From Aaosphaeria pasadenensis (Eukaryota > Ascomycota > Dothideomycetes > Pleosporales): a stretch of DNA of 64,000 bases. A program made the position numbers and the translations under genes. Positions within the stretch are counted from its first letter, which is position 1. Each line of letters begins with the position of its first letter. The stretch is from NCBI GenBank assembly GCA_022813625.1, contig JAKLMB010000014.1, forward strand, positions 576,845 to 640,844. Direction: 5' to 3'. The notes below the pieces were generated by a model. That model saw nothing but the letters and a program-made list of their open reading frames with translations, did no database searches and had not been told where the DNA came from. This document shows, piece after piece, positions 45,872 through 56,945 of the stretch.

Positions 45872-47295
45872 ATTGGAGTGAGCTGATGCTTTGGTATATC
45901 CCAGACATGGGGATATTGGATTCAACAATGCCGATGAGGTCAACGCCGCCTTCGCCTCATCGGTACCGCAGGCTTTTGACGATGGCGGCAGGCAGTGGAA
46001 AATGCCACCTGAGGTAGACTCCAGAATAGTCATAACTCTTGTGCCTGTGCCGCAGCCACAAACTTTACACGATGAAGAAACTTTGGCAATGCCTTCAAGT
46101 GCAAGAGTGCTTCACCAGACTTATCACACCGATTGTATCACACCTTTGGGGGCAAGCGCTGTGTTTAACTGAACGACCTGGCGGCTATGAGCCGCGGGGT
46201 GGCAATGTCTGGAAAGCTGAAGAATGCGGGTCTAATTGGGGCCAAGCCTGGAAAGCATTCCTCAAATGCGTGTCCTACTGAAAGAGGAACCAGCGCGTCG
46301 GTGCTGTGTCTGGTACACGAACCATCCGTGTGTGGAGCGACACGGCGCTTGCGTAGATATGACCTGTCGCCTCTTGAACATCGGAACATGTTCTGGTGAG
46401 TCCATGGAGGTGAAGATGGGGCCATGTTACAACCTCGAGTTGATAGTGCATGGTGTTGTTCCGGGGTTCACCCCCCCACCAAACCACTTTCCCCTCCCTC
46501 CTCTTCCCCTTCATCTTTGTCTGTTCCCGGTTGCGGAATCCTTGACGCAAAGCAACCCAATGTGACTGGCAAGGTTTCCCCATGCCTATTTGTTTAAAAC
46601 ACATGTTTAGTGCGAACCGCGCCCGCCATTTACGACCTCCTGCATGCCATAGGTGCAACAACCGCAGGCGCACAGCTAGGATGTTGCCGCATCCCCGGAC
46701 AGGGCTAGGCTCTCAAAGGAAGGGAACGCGGATCGTCGATCGGATCTAGAATGGCGCGAAAACATGAAAATGCGTAAGGGAGATCGGAAAAAGGCGAAAA
46801 GTGTTTCGAGGGTCAAAGATGCATGCAGAGAATCGCGCGTACTTATGAGTTGCCATGTCGGCGGCTAAATGCACGCGTGGTACGGTTTAATGCATCGTCC
46901 TTGGAACAAGCTTTCCCGTCTCCGTCACTCGACTTTCTAGGCGTCTGGAGGATATCGTTATCAGCATGATTCAATCAAAGGATAATGATAAATGAGTGGT
47001 CCTGAATGGAAACGTAGCAAGTACATGTTATAGCAATGAATGGAAACGTAGCAAGTACATGTTATAGCAATCAACATCTCCCCATCACATAACAAGGGAG
47101 GGCGAAATCAGGTGACAATTGCCATGCTGTGTAGCGTTGAAGGTACATGAACAACGAGAATAGTAAATTAACATTGTTTGGGATATCTATGCGTGAGAGT
47201 CCTTTCCCCCTCCATATGATGTGTCGTTACACTATTGGTCAGGCTGCCGACCAACTTACATGACTTACTGGAAATGAATGCATGGTCAACGTCAA
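45872..47295. other. Intergenic, 34-bp duplication, no supported gene
   Basis: 1.42 kb between the transcription-factor-like gene start and the GLN4 3' end. Frames near 46165-46673 on both strands are mutually overlapping and without domains. The 34-bp tandem duplication at 47003-47070 lies in the GLN4 3' flank. Confidence 0.45.
47003..47070. repeat. Perfect 34-bp tandem duplication
   Basis: Two identical adjacent copies (47003-47036 and 47037-47070), beginning tgaatggaaacgtagc and ending gttatagcaa, about 230 bp beyond the GLN4 stop. Perfect identity suggests a recent event. It could be strain-variable. Confidence 0.92.
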
Positions 47296-49359
47296 TTATT
47301 TGGCCTTGTCCTCCCTCAAACTAACAATCTGGTTGAGTACAATATTGTCCTCGGTAGAATCGGTATCAACACAGAAATAAGCAGTGCGAAGAGCCTGGAA
47401 ACGGATGAGGTTATCTGAAGAGCTACTAATGTCGAGTGAGTGCTCCTTGATCAGGTCTTTGATACCTCGTTCAATCACGGCATTCTTATGAATGACTTCA
47501 GACTCGGGGTTGAGGTCATCGGCGTAGCCACCGGTCTTCCAGTCCAGAGTATTGGGAGACTCGGACTTGAATAAGGAGTTGTACTGGCGCGCGGTAACTG
47601 GAACGGCGGTTGCGGCATCTACCCACTGGATGTGAGTCTTTGTCTTCTCAGTCGTCCAAGCTGCTTTGGTAGCTCGGATCTCAGTGACCTTGCCACTCTC
47701 ATCTTTGGAGAACGTCGTAGCGCGGATTGGGAAAGGTACGTTGTAGAGACCGACAACCTTGTTGGGGGCGAGCCTGCGGTATTCGGGATCATCTACCTCT
47801 CGGAAGTCCGATCGATCGATGTAGACCTCCTTACCAAGCTTCACTTTACGCTCTCCAGGAATTGCACCCTTGGGATCGTAGGGCACAGTGATCTCGACAT
47901 CGTCTTCCGCTGCGAAATCCTCGATGACAACCTTAATAGGATCGAGAACAAGCATCTGCCGGGGGACGGTGCGCTCAAGGAACTTTCGGATGGAGGATTC
48001 GAGTCGGAAAGGCTGGATCTCGGTAAGGGCATCAGTAACACCCAACTCCTCGACGAAATTGAGTAGTGCTTTCGCAGGGATACCTCGACGGCGAAGAGCA
48101 ACCAAGGTGTACAGTCGCGGATCATCCCATCCTCGGACAGCTGGTGGAATGATCTTCTCCTCTACAGTTCCGTCGGGGTTCTTCTTCTCGACCTTAGCAC
48201 CTTCAACCAGCATGAGAATCCGACGCTTAGATAGGATCGTACCGCCAACATTGAGGCGACCGTATCTACACAAAAATTTAGTGCCAGAATCATTGTTTCG
48301 TGTTATTTTGAGCTCACTCTCTCTGCATGGGCCCTTTCTCCTCCGATTTAGGGACCTTCATATCAAGCTGCTCTAGCAACCAGTCGTATGAGATCCTTGA
48401 CTGCTGGAACTCCGTTGTGCATAGAGAGTGCGAGATTTCCTCAAAGGCATCGCACAAGCAGTGAGTGAAGTCATACGTAGGGTATATCTTCCATCTGTCC
48501 CCGGTTCGGTGGTGATGATTCTTTTCGACCACTCGATAGGCGGGCAAATCCCACATCTGAGGATTTCCTTCATTGGGGTCCGTCAAGCTTTGCTTCATGC
48601 GCAAATATGCCTCTCCGGGTTTGTATTTTCCATCGCGCATAGCTCGGAACTCGGTCAACGACTCTTCGACAGGTCGCGTGCGGTGCTCGCAGGCGTAGCG
48701 AGCGCCACGATTATCGGGTCCGCCTCGCTGGCGGTTGACTTCCTCTCCTAATCAAATCATTAGCGGACTCGTCTTGAGTTCCATGGGACAGACTCACGGG
48801 AGCAGTGGCAGACGTAGGCCTTATCCTTTCTTATCAATTCCTCTGCCAACTCATATAGGCGCTCAAAGTTGTCACTGCTGTATGTGACCTGATGAGGCTC
48901 GAAACCCAACCACTTGATGATATCTAGAATGCTCGTGAAGTACTTCTCCTCCTCCTTTTCGGGGTTGGTGTCGTCGTAACGCAAGAAACAGACACCCTTG
49001 TGGTGTTTCGCAAAGCCAAAATTGACAGCGATCGCTTTGCAGTGACCGATATGAAGATAGCCGTTGGGCTCAGGCGGGAATCGAGATCGTACGGGCTGCA
49101 CGGGCTTCTCGTCGTAGATTCGTCGGAGCCATCCTTCTGTGAAGATGCTTACAGGTTTCGCGGGTTCGGCATTGCTCGACTTAGCCTGGGCCTTGGGCTC
49201 CTTTGGTTCCTTCGGACGAAGGGCGTGTTCTGCTTTCTTCGCTTTCGCAGCTGCCTTCTTTGCAGCCTTCTCGAGCGCACGTTTTGAGGGGCCTTTGTCT
49301 TCCGCAGCAGGGGCAGCGTCTGCCACAGCTGTCGGCTTATCAGTAGGAGCGTCGGCCAT
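47296..49359 (-). CDS. GLN4: Glutaminyl-tRNA synthetase, cytosolic
   Basis: Class I aminoacyl-tRNA synthetase charging tRNA-Gln. Three exons, 48798-49359, 48318-48747 and 47296-48265, 653 aa with matching phases. A Lys/Ala-rich N-terminal extension (KRALEKAAKKAAAKAKKAE) precedes the catalytic core. The HIGH motif lies in RFPPEPNGYLHIGHCKA (HIGH at 103-106). PEPN rather than PEPS favours GlnRS over GluRS. RYDDTNPEKEEEKYF, TEFQQSRISYDWLLEQL and EYGRLNVGGTILSKRRI follow, the last carrying the KMSKS-equivalent LSKRR near 342-346. The anticodon-binding beta-barrel domains end the protein (VDTDSTEDNIVLNQIVSLRED). It lacks the long N-terminal domain of the yeast enzyme, as usual for moulds. Essential housekeeping gene. 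Confidence 0.95.
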
Positions 49360-51346
49360 GCTTAGTTGGGATCGAAGAGTCTCGGCGTGTGTTGGGAATT
49401 CGATTTCAGATGTAAACTAGGCGTGTATGGTCTCTAGGCCCACGATTGGGTGTTTGTGCGACTGTTCTGTCCGTCTATTGTAGTGGAGTTTACGCTGGAG
49501 GGGCAAAGATGTGGATTTATCTTTAGCTTGACTCACTAAATTAACGACTGGGATGTATCTCGAACGCACGGTCCTCTATCGTCGGCATTTCCAACTTCCG
49601 ACATTTTACCCCTCCACCATATACAAAGGATTGCCACGTGACCATGATAGATAGTGCCCTGGCATCTTCCATTACATTTGATGATTCACATCAAAATCTT
49701 CTTTCGTATCATGTTTCACTTATCATTGACTATTTTAGGTATCTTGAATGGTATCTTCAACTCACTTTTCATGCTGTAACGGCAAACTTGGGTTTTCAAC
49801 CCGGTACGTTTCCGGACGGTGAACGCAACACGTCTCACAAACTGTACAGGTTGTTGAGCAAAATTATTTTCTATCAACTTGAAAATACAGTGATTGGCAA
49901 TTACTGATTGCTTTCTGCTAAGTATCTAATCTCATATTGGCCGACTTTGAGATCTATCAATCGCAGTGAATTCACTCGTATTACCTGATACGGTTAGTTC
50001 ATCTCTGCCTTGGATCACCAGGTACCTAACGTACCTAGGTAGGTATTTACACAGCATTGCGTAACTTGGGTCTTTGACTGGTAAGAAATCTATACCACTG
50101 TTTCCTTCTGTAAATCAGAGGTATAGTCTACGTACGACATCAAGGAAATTTTCCATGGCACACGAAGACTCTTGGAACGACCTGGACAGACATGGTTACC
50201 GAAATCGTGTGTGGTCAGAGGTTCGTTGAGGGCACCCATGTGAGCTACCCAGTATTTTACATGTTAATTCATCTCTATGCGTTCTATCCGAGGCTTGACG
50301 TTGTCAGTATTTCCTCCCGGTGATCATACTTGACGAAAAGATCTAATTGATTGATAGAAAGTCAGTCCCATCAGTGTGAACACAATGTATCATCCCAGTG
50401 GACTAATCATGTACGACGCATTCTCAGCGAAAAGTCCTCGCTAGTACAGTGGCGACAACCACATCATCCTGCAACTGCAACCTCCTTTCCCATACATCAT
50501 TCACAGTCAAGAGACAGCAAACACCCCACGGAATCATGCTAGTCAACTACATTCTGTATCTGGCCCTATCACTTCCATTTGCAGGGTTACGGATAATATC
50601 GCGTACCGTTCAGCACCGCTTGCATGATGGTGTAGTTAGTCAAATGAACCCGGGACAGTGGATTCGTATATTGCTCTGCGCACATGGCATGATGCATGCT
50701 GCATAGGAGCGGATCCGTACTGCGGCAGCTAGGCAGCGGGTAAATGTAAGACAGCGGCGCCCTACAGTTATTGTGAGCAACCTTATATTTTCCTACTTCC
50801 CTAAAAGCGTAGAATCATTATTGAAGGCGAGAATGCCAATAGTGAAGTAGTCTTAAAAGGCTGCGGATCAGTAGAGTGGTGGGTACTTCCAATCTTTTAT
50901 TGCATTCAACGCGAGGCTTGAATGCAATATAGGTAAATTCTCAAATGGGTTCACCTGTCGCACAAACGTCTGCATGCCCAGTGAACAGCCTTGTCATGGC
51001 AGTCCGATCGGCCATTGAAAAATTTCAGCCTTGCCAATCAGAACATATCAATTCCAGGATTGCCGTTGCGCTGTAGCTGTCCGACACCATACAGAGCCTT
51101 GATAGTACCATCACCATGTCTTGCTGTAATGTAGGAGGATGCGCATTGCATATACAACATTTGTTATCTATTCGGACGCATGGCTCGAAACATAACCCCG
51201 CTCGATCGTCCCTCTCTCAATAGTAGACAACACTGAACGATATAACTAGACATGGTCCCTCCGTTTACAGCCTCGTAAGTGGTATCCGCGTGATATCTGG
51301 ACCTAAAACCACTACAGTGCTTAAAATCATCCTTGAGGCTTTCAGT
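49360..51346. other. Long intergenic region, GLN4 to P450
   Basis: About 2 kb between divergent genes. An AT-rich half (49540-49950), TACCTAGGTAGGTA repeats near 50030-50046 and short frames only. An 89-codon frame at 49638 has no domain or splice partner. The promoter of the P450 should lie at the right end, but no clean TATA box is visible. Confidence 0.45.
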
Positions 51347-53158
51347 ATGGGTAATGCAGCCCTATTTGCTGTCGGTACTTTTGTTGTCGTTTGTACCAGC
51401 ATTGGACTGGTGATAGCACTTCGTAAATATCGGCGGCGGAATGCTTTACTCCCTCTGCCTCCTGGTCCACGGGGGATACCCATTCTTGGGAACGTGAATG
51501 ATATGCCCAAGAAGGATGAATTGGAGTGGCAGCACTGGCTTAAGCACAAGGACAATTACGGTAGAGTTCAATCAACCCAATCTCAAGAGATAGGAGATCG
51601 CTAAGAGGAGCCCACAGGTCTGATTAGTTCTGTCACAGTATTAGGCCAGACTATGATCATCATTAACGATGCAAGCATCGCCTTCGAACTACTCCGTGAT
51701 AGATCCAACATCAACTCCTCCCGCCCCCACCAGCCATTCAGTGGGGATATCGTCGGTTGGAATTCTTCCACTGCGCTGAGCCAATATAACAGCTACTTGA
51801 AGCTTCACCGAAAGAACATTACTAAAGTCGTAGGGTCTAACATCTCGATTGCAATGTTTGACCGAGTGCAGGAGACAGAGGCTGCGCACTTTCTGTTGAA
51901 CGTTCTCGCTAACCCGGAGGACCTTTCCGCTCACATTCGTCGGGAGGCCGGCACCGTCATTTTGAAGATCATATATGGCTACTCGGCGGAGAGTCACGGA
52001 CATGACCCCTTCGTTGATCTCGTCGGTAGAGCCATGAACATATTCGTGGAGTCGAGTGTCCCAGGGAAATGGGCGATCGACCTTTTTCCATTCTGTAAGC
52101 TGTTCATCGTTCTCTCCCGTATTTCCCACAAACCGGATATTGACTTGGTATATTGTAGTGAAATACCTCCCGGAAGGATTCCCTGGCACAGAGTACCGTA
52201 AGATAGGTCGCGAAATGCGCGCCGTGGTGGATCAGTGCGTCGCACAGCCATACGCATTCGTCAAACAGCAGATGCGTGAGAAGCGAGCGAAAACCTCTTT
52301 CCTGTCCCAGGCTATTCAGGACTTTGGAACCGATCTAGAGATGGATTATGCCCATAAGTGGGCGGCTGTGTCGATGTTCGGTGCTGGTGCCGATACGGTA
52401 GGTCAGGTGCGTTGGCATTGCATCTGCGAGTGCTGACAATGAGGTGCAGACAGTGTCATCGTTGATGACCTTTTTCCTAGCCATGACTTTGTATCCCGAG
52501 GTGCAGAGGAAAGCCCAGGAAGAGATCGACCGGGTCATTGGACAAGATCGGCTGCCCGTTGCAGCCGACAAGAACAGTCTTCCGTATATCTATGCCTTGA
52601 TGCTTGAAACGCACCGATGGCATTCCATTGTGCCCATGGCTCTGCCACATGCTAGCACAACCGAGGACATATACAAGGGGTACCGAATACCGAAAGGAGC
52701 GGTCTTTCTCCCAAATATTTGGTAAACGCACACGCATCACTTCTGTTGTATACACACATGGCTAACAAGAACAAAGGTGGTTCACGCACGATCCTTCTGT
52801 ATATCCTGACCCAATGTCATTCAATCCGGATCGTTTTCTCAAGACCGATGGGCATGTCCCCGAACCAGATCCACGAAACTATGTGTTTGGGTTCGGTAGA
52901 AGGATTTGTCCGGGACGATATGTGGCAGATAATGCGCTGTTCATCACCATCGCACAGTCTCTAGCAGTGTTTGATATCAAGCCTGATGGAGCACTCCCAA
53001 AGGTTGCATTCGAGTCTGGGGCCATCAGCCATCCTGTTCCCTATCGAACAAGCATAAAGCCTAGAAGCGAATTGCATCGAGCATTGATCGAAAAGTCCCT
53101 AGAGAAGTATCCGTGGGAAGAGAGCGATTCGAAAGAATTGTTGGACATCAAATGGTAA
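51347..53158 (+). CDS. Cytochrome P450 (OrdA/CYP64-like clan)
   Basis: ER-anchored haem monooxygenase, substrate unknown. Five exons: 51347-51560, 51618-52094, 52159-52397, 52450-52721 and 52777-53158, 527 aa, phases agreeing throughout. An N-terminal anchor (ALFAVGTFVVVCTSIGLVIAL) and the hinge LPLPPGPRGIPILGN are clear. The I-helix is FGAGADTTVSSL, formed across the exon 3/4 junction. The K-helix ExxR is in LMLETHRWHS, PERF-like FNPDRFLKTDG follows, and the haem loop is FGFGRRICPGRYVA with Cys near 445. Everything needed for activity is present. The overall style (WFTHDPSVYPDPMSFNPDRF) is that of fungal OrdA/CYP64-type enzymes. It ends 74 bp from the convergent unknown gene. No synthase gene adjoins, so it may be a detoxifying or orphan P450. 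Confidence 0.92.
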
Positions 53159-53232
53159 GCAGTATAAATTAAGTAAGAAATCTGGGTCGTGAATTACAAA
53201 TTGGATTCAATGCTATTACATTCGGAATCTTT

Positions 53233-54387
53233 TCATTCTTTCATGACCGCCCTCCAAATATCCGCCAGCTCGCACCCGACCGCAATTACATCCCTCTCAA
53301 CTCTCTTCCTCAGTATCTCCCATCTACCTTCCAAGTCACTATTCTCCCTTACCCATGCATCATGATCTCGCCACTCCTCCGCCGTCACCCTGTCCCCCGA
53401 TGAATTGCTCCTACCAGCCGGGTAGTAATTGAAACCCCCACCATTCTCGATCCAAACTTGAAGAAGCCCGGATGTAAAAATCTCTGCAATGCGAACCTGC
53501 TGAGGGCGGAAGATGAGATATATGATGAACGAATGCAGGATGAAGTGCTGCGTGCGGAATAGTTCGTGTTGGGTGAGATGTAAGTGGGTGCATATGTCTT
53601 CTGTGAGATTCATGATGTAGTTTGAGGATTGATGGCGACGATGTTGGGATAGCCGAGATGGGGAGTTGATAGAGTATCCTACTTCGCTGGGAGGAGGCCA
53701 CAGCGGGAGGTCACGATCTGGTAGGGGGATTGAGAGGAAGCGTCTGCGGATGTTGTTGGAGAAGAGATTTATTCTGGCTATGCGGGCTTTCGAACGTGAA
53801 GATGAAGGGGTGACAAGATACTTTCTCTGTCCTAGGCTCATCAGGTTGCTTGAGATGGGAGCTGGTGTGGTTGAATCTATCAACCCGGCTATTTTATTGT
53901 TTTCGATATTGGCTTCGTCAACGTATCTCGATGCAATATCGGCCACTGCCATGTACTGTCTGGCACTTGGCGCAGTGCCGTGCTTGTCAGCAAGAATGTG
54001 AACATATATACTCGGGTGGGACCTCGCTCTCTCTAGCAGAGTCGCATGCTGGGCCTGCAGATTGCTATCTAACAGAAACCGGAGCGGTAAGACGCCTTCG
54101 ATAGCTGCCTCAAATAGTGGCGATGCCGACGATAGAATCAAGGCACATTCCTGATATGCCTCTGGAGACTTCGTAGAAGATACCACGGCACTATCTCTGT
54201 ACTTCACTAACTCCACTGATAGTACTTCATCGATGAGCTGCGCGTATTCAAGGTTATGTAGTAACGTTACCCAGCGTTTCCGCTTCTCAGATATACTTTC
54301 AACTTCTGTCGGGGACTGAACAGGATCATGGCTCAGTTGTAAGTCATGTTCCTCTTGCTCTTGGTGGGTTGAACTTGATTTACTCAT
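53233..54387 (-). CDS. Hypothetical protein next to P450
   Basis: Single open frame of 384 aa from MSKSSSTHQEQ; an in-frame ATG 29 codons upstream (54474) gives 413 aa. I do not recognise it. The first ~50 residues are charged and disordered. The middle is helical (WVTLLHNLEYAQLIDEVLSVELVKYRD). A Ser/Arg-rich loop follows (PSSSRSKARIARINLF), and then a helical C-terminal half with several hydrophobic helices (ELFRTQHFILHSFIIYLIFRPQQVRIAEIF). It resembles, loosely, the helical domains of fungal regulatory proteins but has no zinc cluster. It is convergent with the P450, 74 bp apart. Confidence 0.6.
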   Translation of the reverse strand: MSKSSSTHQEQEEHDLQLSHDPVQSPTEVESISEKRKRWVTLLHNLEYAQLIDEVLSVELVKYRDSAVVSSTKSPEAYQECALILSSASPLFEAAIEGVLPLRFLLDSNLQAQHATLLERARSHPSIYVHILADKHGTAPSARQYMAVADIASRYVDEANIENNKIAGLIDSTTPAPISSNLMSLGQRKYLVTPSSSRSKARIARINLFSNNIRRRFLSIPLPDRDLPLWPPPSEVGYSINSPSRLSQHRRHQSSNYIMNLTEDICTHLHLTQHELFRTQHFILHSFIIYLIFRPQQVRIAEIFTSGLLQVWIENGGGFNYYPAGRSNSSGDRVTAEEWRDHDAWVRENSDLEGRWEILRKRVERDVIAVGCELADIWRAVMKE

Positions 54388-54882
54388 GCTAAGTAGGTAA
54401 GTACTCGAGGTTTGACCTCTGACATTTACGCTATAACTGTTCGCTTTCGCGGAAGTATTGAGACTGCAATTCAATTCTCAAGCCAGTGATATAATCTAGC
54501 GAAGGGCAATGTTGGAAATAACTATTGAAAATTTCCGATGTTGAATAAAGGATTCACCAGTGCATGTCACTTCTTTATCACGTTGATCCTTATTTTCATC
54601 ACAGGAACGAGTAAACATTCAAGATAGCGAGAAAGCTGTAGTAAAAATCAAAACAAAATGCTTATATCTATGATTACTGGTGTTGCCACCATGCCTGTAA
54701 TAACTCTATGTTCAAATGATCCCATTCTAAAATTCAACACCATGCAAGAGGTACCCTACCGATTCGCTGAATAGACCAAAAAGACCATCACCGAGAAAAT
54801 AAAATCCGAACCTAGCTTTTCACCCATCTTCATCACTGAATTAACACATTCAGTGCATATCCATTACTGTTTCCTCTCACTT
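54388..54882. other. Intergenic
   Basis: About 500 bp upstream of the unknown gene and downstream of the secreted repeat protein. AT-rich; no gene or RNA seen. Confidence 0.45.
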
Positions 54883-55695
54883 CTACTGGCCTAGGGGGCC
54901 CGGACCACTAGAGAAGGGAGGGACGCAATGGCACCTTCCGCTGCAAGCATCAATTATCTTGCGGTTCTTGGTCCTGGACTCGGGCATTCCTTTGGCGTTG
55001 CAGAAGTAAGCCCTGTGGCAATTGTATCGCGTCAGTCCTAGACCTCGGTCAGAGCGGGGCTCAGCTTCACCACAGCGCAAAGCGTCCTTGGTCTGTCCAG
55101 CTGGCTTGGGCTTAGGAATGGCGGTTCGTATGCACCTTGCGCCGAGTTCTCCACGCTTGCAACCGCCCCTACGGCTGAGAACAGGATTGCTTGGTGGTGC
55201 AATAGCGGCGGCTGCGGGAACTGATCCAGGATTGGTGGTGGTCGCTGAATCTGCATAAGCAGGGGGCAAGAGGTTAGGATCGGTTCCGCCTGGTGTGGAA
55301 GCACCGGGAGCACCAGGAGCACCTGCGGCAACGGGAGCAGCAGGGGCAGGAGCAACAGGAGCAACAGGAGCAGCAGGGGCGGGACCAACGGGAGCAACGG
55401 GAGCAACAGGGGCTACAGAAGCGACGGGAGCAGGAGGTGGCGTCCCAGAAGTACTGGGAGCAGAAGATGTACTAGAAGATCCGGGGAGAAGGTTCTTGAG
55501 TGGGCTGTTGCTCATGAAGGGATTGAGGTTGCTGAGAGGACTTTTGTCGTCGAAGTAGTTGAGGGGGTTGAGGGGGTTAAGAGGGTTGGCGAGAGCAGAG
55601 GAAGCAGCACTGCCTCCAGTTTGCCTGGCCTCAACGTCGGCACCGAGGGCGGTGGAGGTCATAAGAGCGAAGAATACGGTAGGGAGGAGCTTCAT
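54883..55695 (-). CDS. Secreted Pro/Ala-repeat protein with Cys-containing tail
   Basis: Single exon, 270 aa. A signal peptide (MKLLPTVFFALMTSTALGA) is followed by DVEARQ. Then come low-complexity repeats NPLNPLNPLNYF and SPLSNLNPFMSNSPLKNL, and a long PVAPVAPV/APAAPVA run (about residues 85-130). The C-terminal ~95 residues are different: basic with about eight cysteines (GGCKRGELGARC, LRCGEAEPRS, YNCHRAYFCNAKG, IDACSGRCHC), suggesting a small disulfide-bonded domain on a flexible stalk. That architecture is typical of fungal cell-wall or secreted, possibly host-interacting proteins; no family is assigned. A consensus TATAAAAGG on the coding strand is at 55886-55894, about 190 bp upstream. 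Confidence 0.8.
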   Translation of the reverse strand: MKLLPTVFFALMTSTALGADVEARQTGGSAASSALANPLNPLNPLNYFDDKSPLSNLNPFMSNSPLKNLLPGSSSTSSAPSTSGTPPPAPVASVAPVAPVAPVGPAPAAPVAPVAPAPAAPVAAGAPGAPGASTPGGTDPNLLPPAYADSATTTNPGSVPAAAAIAPPSNPVLSRRGGCKRGELGARCIRTAIPKPKPAGQTKDALRCGEAEPRSDRGLGLTRYNCHRAYFCNAKGMPESRTKNRKIIDACSGRCHCVPPFSSGPGPLGQ

Positions 55696-56945
55696 GGTGG
55701 AGATGTTGTTGAACTCGAGTTGGGATCAAATGAATGTTCTAGATACGCTGGTGGAGTGGATTCCGTAAAGAGTGTGTGTAAAGTTTGAATTCTGAAAAAG
55801 AATGTGGTTGCAGGAACTGCAGGAAAGAGTGACTGATCGTGATCGTGATGATGATGAAGATCTGTAAAGAAGGGATCCTGAGTTTCCTTTTATATGAAGA
55901 GCATGGTAAAAAGGTATCGTAGAACTGAGCAACCCACTGGAGGGTGCTTTGATCTTCGGTCAATAGGTATGCATTGCTGAAGGGGTAACACACGATAGCC
56001 CGGTCCGAGCAGATCTATCTCTACATGGTAGAATATCTACATGTCTCGTAGGTCTTCATCGGATCTTGTCAAAGGGGAGCAAATCTTTGTCAATTTGAGT
56101 TCATTAGGACGGATCTTTTCCACTACTCTGGAAGAAACGGAAGGGGAGGAAGGGGAGGCAGAGGAAGAAGAGCACATATACGGTGCTGTGGGCGGACATG
56201 GTGGTCTCGCATCTCCGTTGACCAGTTGGATAGTTCACACACAGAGACCATGTAAAACGAGAGATCGACGGGTTCTGAGGACACCGGAAATTGGCTGCAA
56301 TGGTATTCCCCAGCGATTACCCATAGCTTTCTGGATTACCACCATGAGTGTGACTTCCATGTAATAAAATGACACCAAAGAGCACCCCGAGTGCATTTCC
56401 TATCACAATCATCTCAATGAGTGCAATAATGGTGTGTGTTGAAGGACGTAGAGAGCAGGAATTTGTCTAAATGCGGAATTCTAGATCGTGTTTCAAGATG
56501 TGATTCCTCCGACAGAGATCAACAGGGTTTGTGTAGAACATTACAATTCTCCAAGTTGGTCCGGACCCACTCCCAACTGACAACGTGGAACGGAACCTTT
56601 CCCATAGGCGAATACGAAATTCATTACCACAATGAGTAACTCCATCAACGCCCGGACCTACAATGCTCCAGTGTAAGTGTTGACTCGTCCCATCCAACCC
56701 AGCGGCGCCGCTATTTTGGGTGCCTGCGACCTTGTTCTTGGAATTGATGGAATATTGATAGCAGCATCTTCGTCGGCGTAAAAACCTACGCGGTGATGCG
56801 CTCTTCTATGGGGAGGTTATAGGGTCACTAAAGCGGTTACAGCAAACTCAAGCTTGTCGTGGGATGAGAATGATTTCATTTGTGCGTAGGAATTAGATAC
56901 GAAACGAAGCGGAAATACAACGACTATTTATCGTTCTGTTCGTCG
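55696..56945. other. Intergenic with TATA box of the secreted protein
   Basis: 1.25 kb between the secreted repeat protein and the 3' end of the second P450. Apart from the core promoter at 55886 only short frames are present, with no domain. Confidence 0.45.
55886..55894 (-). promoter_or_regulatory. TATA box of the secreted repeat protein
   Basis: TATAAAAGG on the coding strand, 190 bp upstream of the ATG, a textbook core promoter sequence in a region with no other gene nearby. Confidence 0.55.

Noticed and set aside
51290..51346. Earlier start for the first P450
   Set aside because: It would begin at GTG; the ATG at 51347 directly precedes the membrane anchor and gives a normal P450 N-terminus.
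55295..55558. Plus-strand collagen-like frame rich in GAPGA/GATGAT triplets
   Set aside because: It is the exact antisense of the PVAP/PAAP stalk of the secreted protein; the Gly-X-Y look follows from Pro/Ala/Val codons read backwards. The minus frame has a signal peptide, Cys tail and TATA box.
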